A DNA stretch of 64,000 bases from Arthrobacter russicus (GTDB lineage Bacteria; Actinomycetota; Actinomycetes; Actinomycetales; Micrococcaceae): the NCBI RefSeq assembly GCF_031454135.1, contig NZ_JAVDQF010000001.1, forward strand, positions 2,914,001-2,978,000. Direction: 5' to 3'. The notes beneath the pieces are model-generated. The model was not told the DNA's origin and made no database searches. It saw only the letters and a program-made list of their open reading frames with translations. Below, piece by piece: positions 63,784 through 64,000 of the stretch (its first letter is position 1; the number at the start of each line of letters is the position of its first letter). The position numbers were made by a program, and so were the translations under genes.

Positions 63784-64000
63784 TCAGGAGAGCGGCGCTA
63801 CATCCGGGTAGAGCGGGTGTGCTTCGGCGAGCACCTGTACCCGCTGAGCCAAGGGGCCCAGATCCGTTCCGGCATCTGCGATCAGCGCCTCCGCGATGAT
63901 GTCCGCGATCTCGGTGAAAGCCTCGGTTTCGAAGCCCCGAGATGCCAGTGCCGGAGTGCCGATGCGCAGGCCCGATGTGACCATCGGCGGCCGCGGGTCG
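63784..64000 (-). CDS. glyA: serine hydroxymethyltransferase, 3' part only
   Basis: Only the last about 72 codons lie in the window. They read [23 protein letters not shown], seen here as [14 protein letters not shown] and TPALASRGF, then [12 protein letters not shown], the characteristic C-terminal SHMT segment containing the Arg that binds the substrate carboxylate. The enzyme interconverts serine and glycine with tetrahydrofolate. The N-terminal part and PLP lysine are outside the window. Confidence 0.93.
   Translation of the reverse strand, partial: DPRPPMVTSGLRIGTPALASRGFETEAFTEIADIIAEALIADAGTDLGPLAQRVQVLAEAHPLYPDVAPLS

Noticed and set aside
62453-63811. Plus-strand 452-codon open frame over sdaA
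   Set aside because: Antisense to a confidently identified enzyme; no plausible start site or motif.

Overview
The window is a high-GC actinobacterial chromosome segment. The S10, spc and alpha ribosomal operons are in actinobacterial order, the NAD(P)HX repair enzyme is fused, the serine dehydratase is the one-chain type, and surface proteins end in LAxTG or LPxTG sorting signals. Several exported proteins carry twin-arginine signals of a type common in Micrococcaceae. I read it as a member of Micrococcaceae (Arthrobacter, Renibacterium or Psychromicrobium-like). The genus cannot be fixed from the sequence alone. No tRNA, rRNA, CRISPR array, insertion sequence or prophage gene was seen.

Layout. 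(1) 1-11768 is an exopolysaccharide locus. A minus-strand run encodes an SGNH hydrolase, an initiating sugar-phosphate transferase, a UDP-sugar dehydrogenase, a low-molecular-weight tyrosine phosphatase, a Wzz/BY-kinase and the start of a nucleotidyltransferase. Facing it on the plus strand are two secreted proteins and a Wzx-like flippase, and then a minus-strand HprK-like/PqqD fusion. (2) 12276-17740 is the S10 operon (rpsJ to rpsQ), closed by a strong terminator. (3) 17918-21574 is a large cell-wall-anchored GH95 alpha-L-fucosidase, on the opposite strand, lying between the S10 and spc operons. (4) 22059-28338 is the spc operon (rplN to rplO, without rpsN), then secY and adk. (5) 28472-35103 holds a CoA transferase/racemase gene with a possibly frameshifted end, map, a three-gene sugar ABC importer without its ATPase, and a P1-family peptidase. 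(6) 35128-42879 is an unusual catabolic cluster. A divergent LysR regulator faces ALDH, a large unrecognised protein, an M19-dipeptidase-like protein lacking part of its metal site, an unrecognised 243-residue protein, RidA and an MFS transporter. (7) 43138-46328 is infA-rpmJ-rpsM-rpsK-rpoA-rplQ, followed by truA. (8) 47328-57000 holds alkaline phosphatase, rplM-rpsI, glmM, mscL, a VanY-like carboxypeptidase, coaA, glmS and an isochorismatase-like hydrolase. (9) 56960-59758 is a tandem pair of sortase-anchored leucine-rich-repeat proteins. (10) 59951-64000 holds acpS, the fused nnr gene, a HAD hydrolase, sdaA and the 3' end of glyA.

How the genes work together. Most of the window is the protein-synthesis core with envelope functions around it: amino-sugar precursor synthesis (glmM, glmS), peptidoglycan trimming (VanY), capsule or EPS synthesis, and several wall-anchored proteins. 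At least eight genes lie just downstream of a TANNNT-like -10 box placed 6-8 bases before the start codon, which suggests leaderless mRNAs.

The most interesting parts are the LysR/ALDH/M19-like/RidA/MFS operon, the EPS-linked HprK-PqqD and nucleotidyltransferase pair, and a set of long intergenic hairpins without U-tracts. All functional statements come from reading motifs by eye. No database search was run.
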